NCBI GenBank assembly: GCA_031285485.1
Contig: JAITWC010000150.1
Span: 1-10,427, forward strand
Length of the DNA: 10,427 nt
Reading direction: 5' to 3'
Source: Alistipes sp.
GTDB lineage: Bacteria; Bacteroidota; Bacteroidia; Bacteroidales; Rikenellaceae
Shown here: positions 1-6,760 of the stretch, piece by piece
Numbering within the stretch: position 1 is the first letter of the stretch
Layout: the number at the start of each line of letters is the position of its first letter
The notes under the pieces: model-generated
Databases searched by the model: none
Told to the model about the DNA's origin: nothing
Seen by the model: only the letters and a program-made list of their open reading frames with translations
Program-made: the position numbers and the translations under genes

Positions 1-2
1 TT

Positions 3-2792
3 TTATTGAGTCGGCTCGCGATAATATTGCCGGCGGAACTCGATGGCGTAGGCGGGCAGTGGTTCCGAGCGGTCGGCCCACATCCTGTTTTGGGTGAGGT
101 ATTCACGCCGTCGGATTATGCGTGCGGCGATCGGGAAGTCGGGGTGGGGCAGACTGTCGTGGAATGCCCGTTCCGAGGAACGAACGGTGCGGTCGAAAAC
201 GTCGGACAGTTCCGGTCGCCGTTCCGGTCGCCATGCGAAACCCTGCATTATCTTCGGTTGAGTGGGGGGAATCATGTGCATCGGGTAGATGGTGTAGTCG
301 ACGTCGCGGCGCCACACTATCGAGATCAGCGAGTCGGTTTCGAACGTGAAACTGATTCCCGATCCGGTGCCTACGATGAATCCGAGTGCCTCCGACATTA
401 TCACCGAACCGTCGTCCTGCGGCTCTTCTTCCTGAATGTAGTAATATGCCTGTGCGTTCTCGTCGGCGTCGTGGCGGTAGATCTCGCCGTCGCGGAACCA
501 TGACGACATGCTGCGGCCCTTCACCTGGTTGAACTGTCTCGATGCCGGGTCGCCTATCTGCGATCCCATGATGGGGTTGCCGTAGAACTCGGCGTGTTCG
601 ATCTGTTGGTTGGCGGTGAATATGGTCATCGAGTCGGCCGTGACCTGATTCTCGGCATGCCACAGGATGGGGCTGCGGTAGAGGTGGACGGTGGAGTCGG
701 CCGAGAATCCCACCATCGAGTCGGCGACGGCCTGCATGTCCTTGCGCCAAATCTTGACGTTGCGCCATCCGCGGAAAATTCTCATCGTGGTGTCGGGAGC
801 CGTGCTGTCGGCTGGGGTGATCAGTGAGTCCCGGCGGGCTATTGAGTCGAGGTATAGTAGCGAATCGAGCCTCAGCAGCGAGTCCCGTACGATGGTGGAG
901 TCGGCTCGGGCAAGCGAGTCGAGCATGGCGGTGTCGCCGCCTCGTCTCACCGAGCGGCGTCTTGCGTTGAGACGGGTGGCTTTTTCGGCGGCTCGTGCGG
1001 CTCGTTTTTCGGCCCGGAGGCGTTGTTTTTCGATCCGGGCGGCGGCTTTTGCGGCGTATTTTGCTTCTCGACGTTCGGCGGCGAGGAGCGCTCTTTGGGC
1101 TTTGAGGCGTCTTGTCTCGGCTTTTTGGAGCGCACGGTAGGCCTTGGGATTAACCGTGCGGATGCTGTCGATAAGGCGCAGGCTGTCGATCCGGGTCAGA
1201 CTGTCGAGTCTCAGTCGGGCGAGCGAATCGGCGGCGCTTATTCGTGGTGCGGAACCTTCGACTCGGGGCCGGATGTAACCTTCGGTGTCGGCGAGGCTGT
1301 CGACCCGAGAGGTCAGTTCCGCTATCTGTTCGCGCAGTTCCACCACTTCGGGCGGCGCCATCTTGTCAGGCTCAGGCTCGGGTTCCGGTCGAGGTTCGGA
1401 TCCTGGCTCGGGAGCAACTTCCGGCTTCTGCGTGACCACAGACAGCAGGCTGTCCACCAGTGGCAGGCTGTCGAAAGCGGGCAAGCCGAGGGCGGGCAAA
1501 CTGTCGGGAGCAGGCTTGGGTTCGGGCACAGGCTCCGGCTCCGACGGATAGAGCGCCGTCATTATCGAGTCGGCTCGGCGTCGCAACTCTCCGATGGTCT
1601 CGCGCAGGGGGGCGATCACACCGGCGAGGCTGTCGGCTATCACCAATCGCACCGAGTCGCTCAGCGAGTCGACCCACTTGAGATGGGCGAACCGGTCGGC
1701 CTCCTCGGTACCGTCGCCACCCGCTCCGATCGAGTCGCGCCGCCGGTTGTCCGACGGATAGCGGACAAACATGTACACCGTGTCGGCCCTCATGTAGAGC
1801 GTGTCGGCGTTTCCCTGATCGACGTCGTAGTTGAGCAGTGCCGGACGCCGCGTGAGCCTCGTTTCGCCTCTCTCGCCCCAATAGTGGGCCAGATCGCCGA
1901 AAGCCGAGCTGGAGTGCTCGCGGTCGTCGATCTGCACGTTGCCGTAGAACACTCCGTCGCGCGCGCGGGCATTGTAGTCGATGGTGTCGGCCCACGACTC
2001 GCGGAACTCGTCGAGCACGTAGGCGTTGTCGTGGAAAAAGTAGGTGCTGTCCTGTGAGTTGTAGCGTCCCCGGATGGCAGAGATCATCTCACCCTCCTCC
2101 GTCCAGATGTATGTCTTGGTGTAGAACGTAGCCACTTTGGTGTCGGTGTTGTAGCGCACCGAGTCGGAGGTGAGTTCGTGGCTGTCGTTGCGCATCTGCA
2201 CGCCCTGCACCCCCACCATCTCGTTGAGGTCGGAGTAGAAGTAACCCCTTTCGGACTCCATCGTGTTGTCCTCGCTGTACACCACGCCGCCGTCCGTCCA
2301 AGTGCCTATGTTGTCGGCCGTGTTGAACGAGAACATCTGCGTCGTATAGAGCGTGGTGGTGCCATCCACCACCTTAACCACGGGCGAGTAAACGCGCGCC
2401 ATGTTGCCGTCACCGTCGTATTCGGCGCGGTCGCCGTAGACGAACGTCGAGTCCTTGTTTATTATCACGTTACCGTAGCAGTCGAGCCGGTTGGCCGAAT
2501 AGTATCTCACCGCACTGTCGCAAGCTATAACTGCGCCGTTGTGGTGGAACGCCACGTTGCCCACGAGAATTTGCGCTCTCTCGTCGATCCCCAGCGAACG
2601 CATCTTCTCCTGGTCGGAGTACATTCTCGAGGCCATGATGTCGACGAGCTTTTTCTCACCCTCGCCCTGCCCCGGAGCCTGCTGCATCTCCTGCGTTTCC
2701 TGTCGTCCGGCGCTTTCGGAGAGCGCCCGCGAAAAGAGGGCCCCGCCCAGAACGAGACCCGTAGCGAGCAGCATATAGCCTCTCAGGGTCAC
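3..2792 (-). CDS. OstA/LptA-like outer-membrane biogenesis protein with large repeat-rich insertion
   Basis: 929 residues. The N-terminal part (about residues 50-345) and the C-terminal part (about 670-860) look like the Bacteroidetes OstA-like family, related to the LptA/LptD periplasmic beta-jellyroll that carries lipopolysaccharide to the outer membrane. Seen: repeated short beta-strand-like units such as GNVAFHHNGAVIACDSAVRY, YGNVIINKDSTFVYGDRAEY and FYGNPIMGSQIGD, which are typical of OstA domains. Residues about 350-668 interrupt the fold with Asp-Ser-Leu repeats, two Pro/Glu tracts and a basic Ala/Arg/Lys helix. A hydrophobic stretch at residues 6-21 is a signal peptide or membrane anchor. 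The start is GTG, in a GTGA overlap with the stop of the SurA-like gene, suggesting translational coupling. An ATG at 2774 preceded by GAGG is an alternative, but it would remove the only N-terminal basic residue (Arg4) before the hydrophobic core. Last gene seen of the four-gene operon. LPS transport is inferred from family; the insertion has no known function. Confidence 0.85.
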   Translation of the reverse strand: MTLRGYMLLATGLVLGGALFSRALSESAGRQETQEMQQAPGQGEGEKKLVDIMASRMYSDQEKMRSLGIDERAQILVGNVAFHHNGAVIACDSAVRYYSANRLDCYGNVIINKDSTFVYGDRAEYDGDGNMARVYSPVVKVVDGTTTLYTTQMFSFNTADNIGTWTDGGVVYSEDNTMESERGYFYSDLNEMVGVQGVQMRNDSHELTSDSVRYNTDTKVATFYTKTYIWTEEGEMISAIRGRYNSQDSTYFFHDNAYVLDEFRESWADTIDYNARARDGVFYGNVQIDDREHSSSAFGDLAHYWGERGETRLTRRPALLNYDVDQGNADTLYMRADTVYMFVRYPSDNRRRDSIGAGGDGTEEADRFAHLKWVDSLSDSVRLVIADSLAGVIAPLRETIGELRRRADSIMTALYPSEPEPVPEPKPAPDSLPALGLPAFDSLPLVDSLLSVVTQKPEVAPEPGSEPRPEPEPEPDKMAPPEVVELREQIAELTSRVDSLADTEGYIRPRVEGSAPRISAADSLARLRLDSLTRIDSLRLIDSIRTVNPKAYRALQKAETRRLKAQRALLAAERREAKYAAKAAARIEKQRLRAEKRAARAAEKATRLNARRRSVRRGGDTAMLDSLARADSTIVRDSLLRLDSLLYLDSIARRDSLITPADSTAPDTTMRIFRGWRNVKIWRKDMQAVADSMVGFSADSTVHLYRSPILWHAENQVTADSMTIFTANQQIEHAEFYGNPIMGSQIGDPASRQFNQVKGRSMSSWFRDGEIYRHDADENAQAYYYIQEEEPQDDGSVIMSEALGFIVGTGSGISFTFETDSLISIVWRRDVDYTIYPMHMIPPTQPKIMQGFAWRPERRPELSDVFDRTVRSSERAFHDSLPHPDFPIAARIIRRREYLTQNRMWADRSEPLPAYAIEFRRQYYREPTQ
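822..920 (-). repeat. 18-bp period in-frame repeat encoding xDSLxx hexapeptides
   Basis: The pentamer GAGTC, with one GAATC variant (reverse complement of the Asp-Ser codons), starts at 826, 844, 862, 880, 898 and 916, an exact 18-bp period over six units. The protein units are LDSLAR, ADSTIV, RDSLLR, LDSLLY, LDSIAR and RDSLIT, with Asp at residues 625, 631, 637, 643, 649 and 655. A looser DSL run with spacings of 8, 6 and 6 lies earlier at residues 522-544. Flanking codons have diverged, so the array is either old or held at protein level. Confidence 0.85.
942..1151 (-). other. Predicted basic Ala/Arg/Lys helix within the OstA-like protein
   Basis: Residues about 548-617 are dominated by Ala, Arg, Lys and Glu with no Pro or Gly until residue 618. 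The composition suits a long single alpha-helix or coiled coil with strong net positive charge. It lies between two Asp-Ser-Leu repeat segments. Function unknown. Confidence 0.6.
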
Positions 2793-4225
2793 TTAAACCA
2801 TCGTTTGTTGATGAAGTCGTCGGGCGAGAACATCGGATCGATTCGCACATACATCTCATCGATCTTTTCGTCGAGCCAGCGGTTGTACTCCGCCTCCTGT
2901 TTGCGTTGGAGGGTCATTTGTTCCAGTTCGAGCCAGTCTTCGGCCAGATTGGCCTTGTGGGCGGGTATCACCTGCACGAGTTTTAGTATCTTGCCCATCT
3001 GATTCATGTTCATGTCCTGACCCACGAAAGCGGTCGTGATCTCGCTCTCACGCAGTTGCACCAGGCGGGTGGCGTCGTACTGGTCGATGGCGTCGCGCAC
3101 GAACTTCGTGCGGGTTGAGCGGGGATCGCTGTCACCCGTGTAGCGGAACAGCATTTGCTGGTTGGATACCAACCCACCGTTCATCTTCGTCGCCTTGTCG
3201 TCGGAGTGTTTCAGCGCGGCGTCGGCGAAGGCTATCTCATCGCGACGGATGACTCCTGCGAGCGAGTCGAGGAACACGGTGGTCTCTCTCAGTTCCTCGT
3301 CGGAGTAGGCGGGTTTCATTAGTATGTGGCGCACGTGGTAGAGGTTGTCGGCCGGTTTGTCGATCAACTGAATGATGTGGAACCCGAATTCGCTCTCCAC
3401 CACGCCCGAGGTTTGTCCCGGTTGTAACTTGGCCACCGCCTCGGCGAACGGCTCCACCCATCCCTCCTTGGGTTGGGGATCAATCTCACCACCCCTCAGA
3501 GCCGACCCCGGGTCGACCGAGTACATCACCGCGAGGCGGTCGAACCTCTCGCCGTCGATGATCCTCTGGCGCAGTTCGAGCAGGCTTTCGCGGGTGCGCT
3601 GCTTGGCGAGTTCGATGGAACTGGGCAGGCGCGTTATCTGGGCGTATACATACTGTTCGGGAATTATGGGCAGGCTGTCGGGGTCGGTTCGACGGAAGAA
3701 CCGGTCGACCTCGCCGGGGGTGACCTTCACCCTATCAGACGAGACTACCCAACGGCGCATCTCCTGCGCGCCGTAGACCTCCTCGATCTGTGCCCTCATG
3801 TCGTCCTTTATCGTGTATAGGGGTTTGTGCTGTTCGCTCTCGAGCGCGCGGATCGAACCGGCGGCGGCCACCATGTTGTCGACGTTGGAGTCGACGGCCG
3901 AGGCGATCTGCGGTGCCAGCGCCTCGAGGCCGATCGAGTCAATCTGTGCCCGCTGGTAGAGTAGCTTCTGTTCGAGCAGTATCTCGAGTGCCTCCGACAT
4001 GGCGGGGCGGGGCGAGGTGTAGTTCTGTTCTCGGTATTGGCGGGTGAGGGCTTCGGCCTGTTCGGCCATCTCGGAGTAGAGTACGGGCAATCCGCCCACC
4101 ACGGCTACCACCTTGTCGACAACGGACTGCTGCTGGGCTGCGGCCGAAAAGGCCACCCCCAGCACCGCTGTCAGTATAGATATCTTCCTTATCATACGAG
4201 TCATACGAACTGCAAAATTAATCAT
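2789..4225 (-). CDS. surA: SurA-like periplasmic chaperone with two parvulin-like domains
   Basis: 478 residues. SurA-family proteins escort unfolded outer-membrane proteins across the periplasm. Seen: a signal peptide (hydrophobic core about residues 14-30, likely cut after SAAA before QQQ), a SurA-type N-terminal helical domain (about 33-160, with VVDKVVAVVGG and ILLEQKLLYQRA), a first PpiC/parvulin-like domain (about 189-290, ending FGFHIIQLIDKP), a second (about 294-420, beginning VRHILMKP) and a C-terminal helical tail. Length fits the family. Domain 1 has Gln196 where the first parvulin His would be; domain 2 has His300 but no FGFHI ending, so activity may be weak and chaperoning the main role (inference). 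The ATG at 4225 is used: it follows the upstream stop by 7 bp and is preceded by an A-rich stretch. ATG codons at 4204 and 4195 also leave a complete signal peptide, and a promoter-like element lies between 4225 and 4204. Confidence 0.88.
   Translation of the reverse strand: MINFAVRMTRMIRKISILTAVLGVAFSAAAQQQSVVDKVVAVVGGLPVLYSEMAEQAEALTRQYREQNYTSPRPAMSEALEILLEQKLLYQRAQIDSIGLEALAPQIASAVDSNVDNMVAAAGSIRALESEQHKPLYTIKDDMRAQIEEVYGAQEMRRWVVSSDRVKVTPGEVDRFFRRTDPDSLPIIPEQYVYAQITRLPSSIELAKQRTRESLLELRQRIIDGERFDRLAVMYSVDPGSALRGGEIDPQPKEGWVEPFAEAVAKLQPGQTSGVVESEFGFHIIQLIDKPADNLYHVRHILMKPAYSDEELRETTVFLDSLAGVIRRDEIAFADAALKHSDDKATKMNGGLVSNQQMLFRYTGDSDPRSTRTKFVRDAIDQYDATRLVQLRESEITTAFVGQDMNMNQMGKILKLVQVIPAHKANLAEDWLELEQMTLQRKQEAEYNRWLDEKIDEMYVRIDPMFSPDDFINKRWFK
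4213..4220 (-). promoter_or_regulatory. Possible internal Bacteroidetes -7 element before surA
   Basis: The minus strand reads TAATTTTG, a full match to TAnnTTTG. It lies just inside the longest surA reading frame. Transcription from it would begin a few bases later, near the ATG codons at 4204 and 4195. I see no convincing -33 TTG at the usual 19-21 bp upstream, and AT-rich DNA gives such matches by chance. Confidence 0.35.
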
Positions 4226-4232
4226 TTAATCT

Positions 4233-5096
4233 TTATAAATTGATCATCGCCTTGTTTTCGATCAACGCGATCTTGTAAAGGCTGTCCTCGTACGCCTTGA
4301 TTATCTCGGCCCGGCGGCGCGTGGCCACGCTCTGGCGCACTATTCCCGACACCCGTTCGTAGGGCGCGATTTCGCCGGCGGTGCGTTTTTCGGAGATCAC
4401 AAATAGGTACATCACATCGCCGTCGGTCATCTCCTGCACTCCGGTGCGAGCCAGCTCACGGTCGTAGGCTTCGTTGCGCCGCGCGGGTAGCAGGGCCAGA
4501 AATTGAGAGTACTCCGTCCAGTCGGTCACCTCGCGTGCCGTGAAGTTGTGTTTTAGTGCCATTGCCAGCACTTCGTCGCGCGCGCTGTCGCTCCACGAGT
4601 CCAACAACTCGCGCAGGCGCGTCCGCTGCCTGAAACCCGAGGGAAAGGCCACGGCCCGACCCTTCACTATAGCGCGGTCAAGTATGAATTCTATGCGGTT
4701 GGCGTTGTAGTAATCCACGAGATCCTGCTCGTTATAGAGCGAGTCGCCCGCCATCTGGCGGATGAAATGTTCGTCGAGTCGCCGCGTTATAAGGCTGTTG
4801 CGGTAGATCGTCACGAGCTGCTCGTCGGCGGCGTCGGCGCCGAATATCATTGTCGCTTCCTGCAACTTGAGGTTGTCCCTTACCCATCGGTCGACGTAAT
4901 TTTCGACCCACTTTACGCTGTCGGCACCCGTGATGGCGACCGGTAGCACCGCCTCGAGGTCCATCAGGCGCAGGGTCTCCTTGCCGGCGCGCGCAAGCAC
5001 CCTCTCCCCGGCGAAAGGGTTGGGCAGACGGCGGCAGCCATCCGCCACGAAAGCCACGGTGAGGCAAAACGCGGCTATGCGCAATGTTCTATTCAT
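4233..5096 (-). CDS. PPIase-like (SurA N-domain-type) lipoprotein
   Basis: 287 residues. The N-terminus is a short hydrophobic signal followed by VADGC with Cys21, a plausible though not ideal lipobox, so the mature protein is probably lipid-anchored. Residues about 30-140 resemble the helical N-terminal region of SurA/PpiC proteins (for example a segment like VDRWVRDNLKLQEA). The remaining 150 residues lack recognisable parvulin signatures: no HIL and no FGFHI. Homologues in Bacteroidales next to surA are often labelled peptidylprolyl isomerase, but catalytic activity is not supported here; a chaperone or accessory role is more likely. It overlaps the end of the CPBP protease gene by 8 bp and ends 7 bp before the SurA-like gene, so all are probably co-transcribed. 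The ATG at 5096 is the only start giving a complete signal peptide. Many Arg residues and the C-terminal helix (about 255-280) are otherwise unremarkable. Confidence 0.75.
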   Translation of the reverse strand: MNRTLRIAAFCLTVAFVADGCRRLPNPFAGERVLARAGKETLRLMDLEAVLPVAITGADSVKWVENYVDRWVRDNLKLQEATMIFGADAADEQLVTIYRNSLITRRLDEHFIRQMAGDSLYNEQDLVDYYNANRIEFILDRAIVKGRAVAFPSGFRQRTRLRELLDSWSDSARDEVLAMALKHNFTAREVTDWTEYSQFLALLPARRNEAYDRELARTGVQEMTDGDVMYLFVISEKRTAGEIAPYERVSGIVRQSVATRRRAEIIKAYEDSLYKIALIENKAMINL

Positions 5097-5925
5097 CGGC
5101 TGTTTTTTCTTTTAACGTATCCCGGGCCGTTTTAGTGCGCACTTTCGCGTTCATCACCACGAGCGAGACTACCATCACCACCGCACTCACCGCGTAGACG
5201 ACCAAATAAATGGTGTCGTTGCCGATCAAATCGCGCGTGTCGACCCCCTGTGAGCCGCGGAACTCGAGTATCAGATAAGCAAGGCCGTTGTTGATGGCGT
5301 GGATGACTATGACCGGGATCAGCGAACGTGGGATCAGGTAGATGTAGCCCATAATTATGGCGATGACGAACGCGTTGACCATCTGCGGCAGGATGGGAAG
5401 ATGCACCAGTCCGAAAAGAGCCGCCGAACCCAACACCGCCCACCGTGCCGCCCACCGACGCGCCAGACCTTCGAGCACCATCCCGCGGAAAAATATCTCC
5501 TCGAAAATGGGCGCTGCCACCACGGTGGTGATGATGGCCCAGCCTCCGTGGCCAATCATCTCGTTGAGTCGTTCGATATAGTGTTCGGGCATGGCACCGA
5601 GTAGCGGCTCGATCACGATGCCAGCCGCCGTGGCGACCACGATCCCCGAGAGGATTAATGGTCCGTCGGCCCAACTCACTCCCAGCCTGAGAGAGAACTT
5701 GCTGTCACTACCTTTACCTAACTTCAGCCACACGTACCCTCCGACTATCGCGAGCACGAACTGCACGGTGTATACGGTGAATAGTGTCGCTCCATGGATA
5801 TGTTCCGTGCCCGACACCGTAAAACCGGCCACCACCCCCCCCGCAGTCAACGTGGCGCCAAACAAAATGGCCGCCAACACTCCAATATCGGCCCACGCCG
5901 AACCACGTTTTGATTCCATAAACAT
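5089..5925 (-). CDS. CPBP/Abi-family intramembrane glutamic protease
   Basis: 278 residues, a multi-pass inner-membrane protein. The CPBP (CAAX protease and bacteriocin-processing, Rce1-like) signature is complete: EEIFFR (Glu142, Glu143, Arg147), FGLVH (Phe171, His175) and HAINN (His209, Asn213). Hydrophobic segments lie at about 14-36, 46-66, 88-106, 128-140, 163-200 and 203-220, with a last one at 238-258 before a basic tail. The substrate is unknown; bacterial members have been linked to peptide maturation, bacteriocin self-immunity and envelope stress. It is the first gene of the minus-strand operon and its end overlaps the lipoprotein start, so a role in envelope protein processing is plausible but inferred. 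Two starts are possible: ATG at 5925 or ATG at 5919, two codons later. A -7 promoter match ends only 2 bp before the first, so the transcript may be leaderless or begin at the second. Confidence 0.88.
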   Translation of the reverse strand: MFMESKRGSAWADIGVLAAILFGATLTAGGVVAGFTVSGTEHIHGATLFTVYTVQFVLAIVGGYVWLKLGKGSDSKFSLRLGVSWADGPLILSGIVVATAAGIVIEPLLGAMPEHYIERLNEMIGHGGWAIITTVVAAPIFEEIFFRGMVLEGLARRWAARWAVLGSAALFGLVHLPILPQMVNAFVIAIIMGYIYLIPRSLIPVIVIHAINNGLAYLILEFRGSQGVDTRDLIGNDTIYLVVYAVSAVVMVVSLVVMNAKVRTKTARDTLKEKTADE

Positions 5926-5927
5926 TG

Positions 5928-5935
5928 CAAAAATA
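5928..5935 (-). promoter_or_regulatory. Bacteroidetes -7 element for the left operon
   Basis: The minus strand reads TATTTTTG, a full match to TAnnTTTG, in the divergent intergenic region upstream of the CPBP protease gene. Expected transcription start is a few bases further on, at about 5924-5921, i.e. at or within the first codons. No clear -33 TTG is seen at the usual distance. Confidence 0.5.
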
Positions 5936-5956
5936 CGAATAATCCCGAAAAATGGT

Positions 5957-5964
5957 TACTTTTG
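5957..5964 (+). promoter_or_regulatory. Bacteroidetes -7 element for the parAB operon
   Basis: TACTTTTG matches TAnnTTTG fully. Transcription would begin near 5970, leaving a leader of about 29 bases before the parA ATG, which contains a good ribosome-binding site. The expected -33 TTG is not obvious; the nearest TTG (5925-5927) is too far upstream. Confidence 0.55.
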
Positions 5965-5987
5965 TAAGTTAGATATCAGGTAAGACA

Positions 5988-5994
5988 GAGGTGA
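5988..5994 (+). promoter_or_regulatory. Strong Shine-Dalgarno site of parA
   Basis: GAGGTGA is a seven-base match to the complement of the usual 16S rRNA 3' end, four bases before the ATG at 5999. Such a site is unusual in Bacteroidetes, where most genes lack one, and it fixes the parA start. Confidence 0.7.
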
Positions 5995-5998
5995 ATTT

Positions 5999-6760
5999 AT
6001 GGGCAAAATAGTGGCTTTGGCTAATCAAAAAGGTGGCGTGGGAAAGACCACGACCGCAATAAATCTGGCGGCGTCGTGTGCCTTGCTCGGGGAAAAAGTG
6101 TTGTTGGTCGACGCCGACCCGCAGGCCAATGCAACCTCGGGGCTCGGTTTCGACATCCACGGAGCAAATCTCTACGATTGCATCGCGGGACGAAAAACCG
6201 CCGCCGAAGTGATACTTAAAAGCGAGGCCGTGGCAAACTTGTCGCTCCTCCTGTCGAGCATAGACCTTGTGGCCGCCGACACCGAACTGCCTCAAATGGA
6301 GGGCGGACACCGGGTGGTCAAAAATATTCTTGAACCGGTGAGGGAAGATTACGATTTCATTTTCGTCGATTGCTCCCCTTCGCTCGGGTTCACCACCGTC
6401 AACGTACTCGTGGCGGCCGACAGCGTGCTGATACCCGTGCAGTGCGAGTACTTTGCACTCGAAGGTCTCGGCAAACTGCTTGCCACCATTAAAAAGACGC
6501 GCGAAAAACTTAACCCGGCACTCGCCATCGAGGGATTCGTGATGACGATGTACGGCCACAACAGACTCTCGAACCAGGTTGTCGGCGAGGTGCGCAAACA
6601 CTTCGAGGGGCTGGTGTTCGACACAATAGTTACACGAAACATACGCTTGAGTGAAGCACCCGGTTTCGGAATGCCTGTAATGCTCTACGACGCCTCGGCG
6701 ACAGGTAGCGTCAACTACCTCAATCTGGCGAAAGAGTTTATTAAAAGGAATGCGCAATGA
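5999..6760 (+). CDS. parA: Chromosome-partitioning ATPase ParA (Soj type)
   Basis: 253 residues, full length for chromosomal ParA/Soj. It is a cytoplasmic Walker-type ATPase that binds DNA as an ATP dimer and is released by ParB, driving origin segregation. Seen: deviant Walker A KGGVGKTTT with signature Lys11 and P-loop Lys16, Walker A' VDADPQ (Asp38, Asp40), Walker B FIFVDCSPS (Asp124), and the family segment TRNIRLSEAP (213-222). There is no N-terminal helix-turn-helix extension, so it is of the chromosomal type rather than the autoregulating plasmid Ia type. The start follows a strong Shine-Dalgarno site. Its stop overlaps the parB start by 4 bp (ATGA), typical of coupled translation. First gene of the right operon. 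Confidence 0.96.
   Translation: MGKIVALANQKGGVGKTTTAINLAASCALLGEKVLLVDADPQANATSGLGFDIHGANLYDCIAGRKTAAEVILKSEAVANLSLLLSSIDLVAADTELPQMEGGHRVVKNILEPVREDYDFIFVDCSPSLGFTTVNVLVAADSVLIPVQCEYFALEGLGKLLATIKKTREKLNPALAIEGFVMTMYGHNRLSNQVVGEVRKHFEGLVFDTIVTRNIRLSEAPGFGMPVMLYDASATGSVNYLNLAKEFIKRNAQ

Larger units (their letters stand above)
789..1745 (-). other. Low-complexity insertion region inside the OstA-like protein
   Basis: This covers residues about 350-668. Order from the N-terminal side: Asp-Ser-rich segment (353-410), Pro/Glu tract 1 (416-429), Asp-Ser-Leu-Pro segment (430-449), Pro/Glu tract 2 (457-476), a short heptad-like helix (482-500), a DSL segment (522-544), a basic Ala/Arg/Lys helix (548-617) and a perfectly spaced hexapeptide array (625-657). 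I count 20 Asp-Ser dipeptides between residues 353 and 663. The reading frame is open throughout and the OstA-like pattern resumes afterwards, so this is a real in-frame part of the protein rather than a frameshift artefact. Likely an extended or disordered periplasmic linker; that is inference. Confidence 0.75.
5926..5998. promoter_or_regulatory. Divergent promoter region between the two operons
   Basis: The 73 bp between the starts of the CPBP protease gene (minus) and parA (plus) are A/T-rich compared with the flanking genes. They contain one -7 match on each strand, oriented back to back with 21 bp between them, plus the parA ribosome-binding site. The short palindrome TTACTTTTGTAA (5956-5967) overlaps the plus-strand -7 element; whether it binds a regulator is unknown. 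Confidence 0.6.

Noticed and set aside
337..352. parS-like inverted repeat GTTTC-N6-GAAAC
   Set aside because: True parS has a 4-base centre (ACGT). Here the centre is 6 bases, and the site lies in coding DNA more than 6 kb from parB.
1023..2057. 344-residue open frame on the plus strand inside the OstA-like gene
   Set aside because: It lies opposite the repeat-rich insertion, where the biased codons leave the complementary frame open. No recognisable domain, and the minus-strand frame is clearly the real one.
3..2792. Possibility that the OstA-like gene is a frameshifted or fused assembly artefact
   Set aside because: The frame is open for 929 codons, codon use is consistent, and family-like sequence in the same frame occurs on both sides of the insertion.
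3332..3337. CACGTG palindrome as a parS core
   Set aside because: Flanks lack the GTTT and AAAC arms, so it is a chance six-base palindrome in the surA-like coding region.
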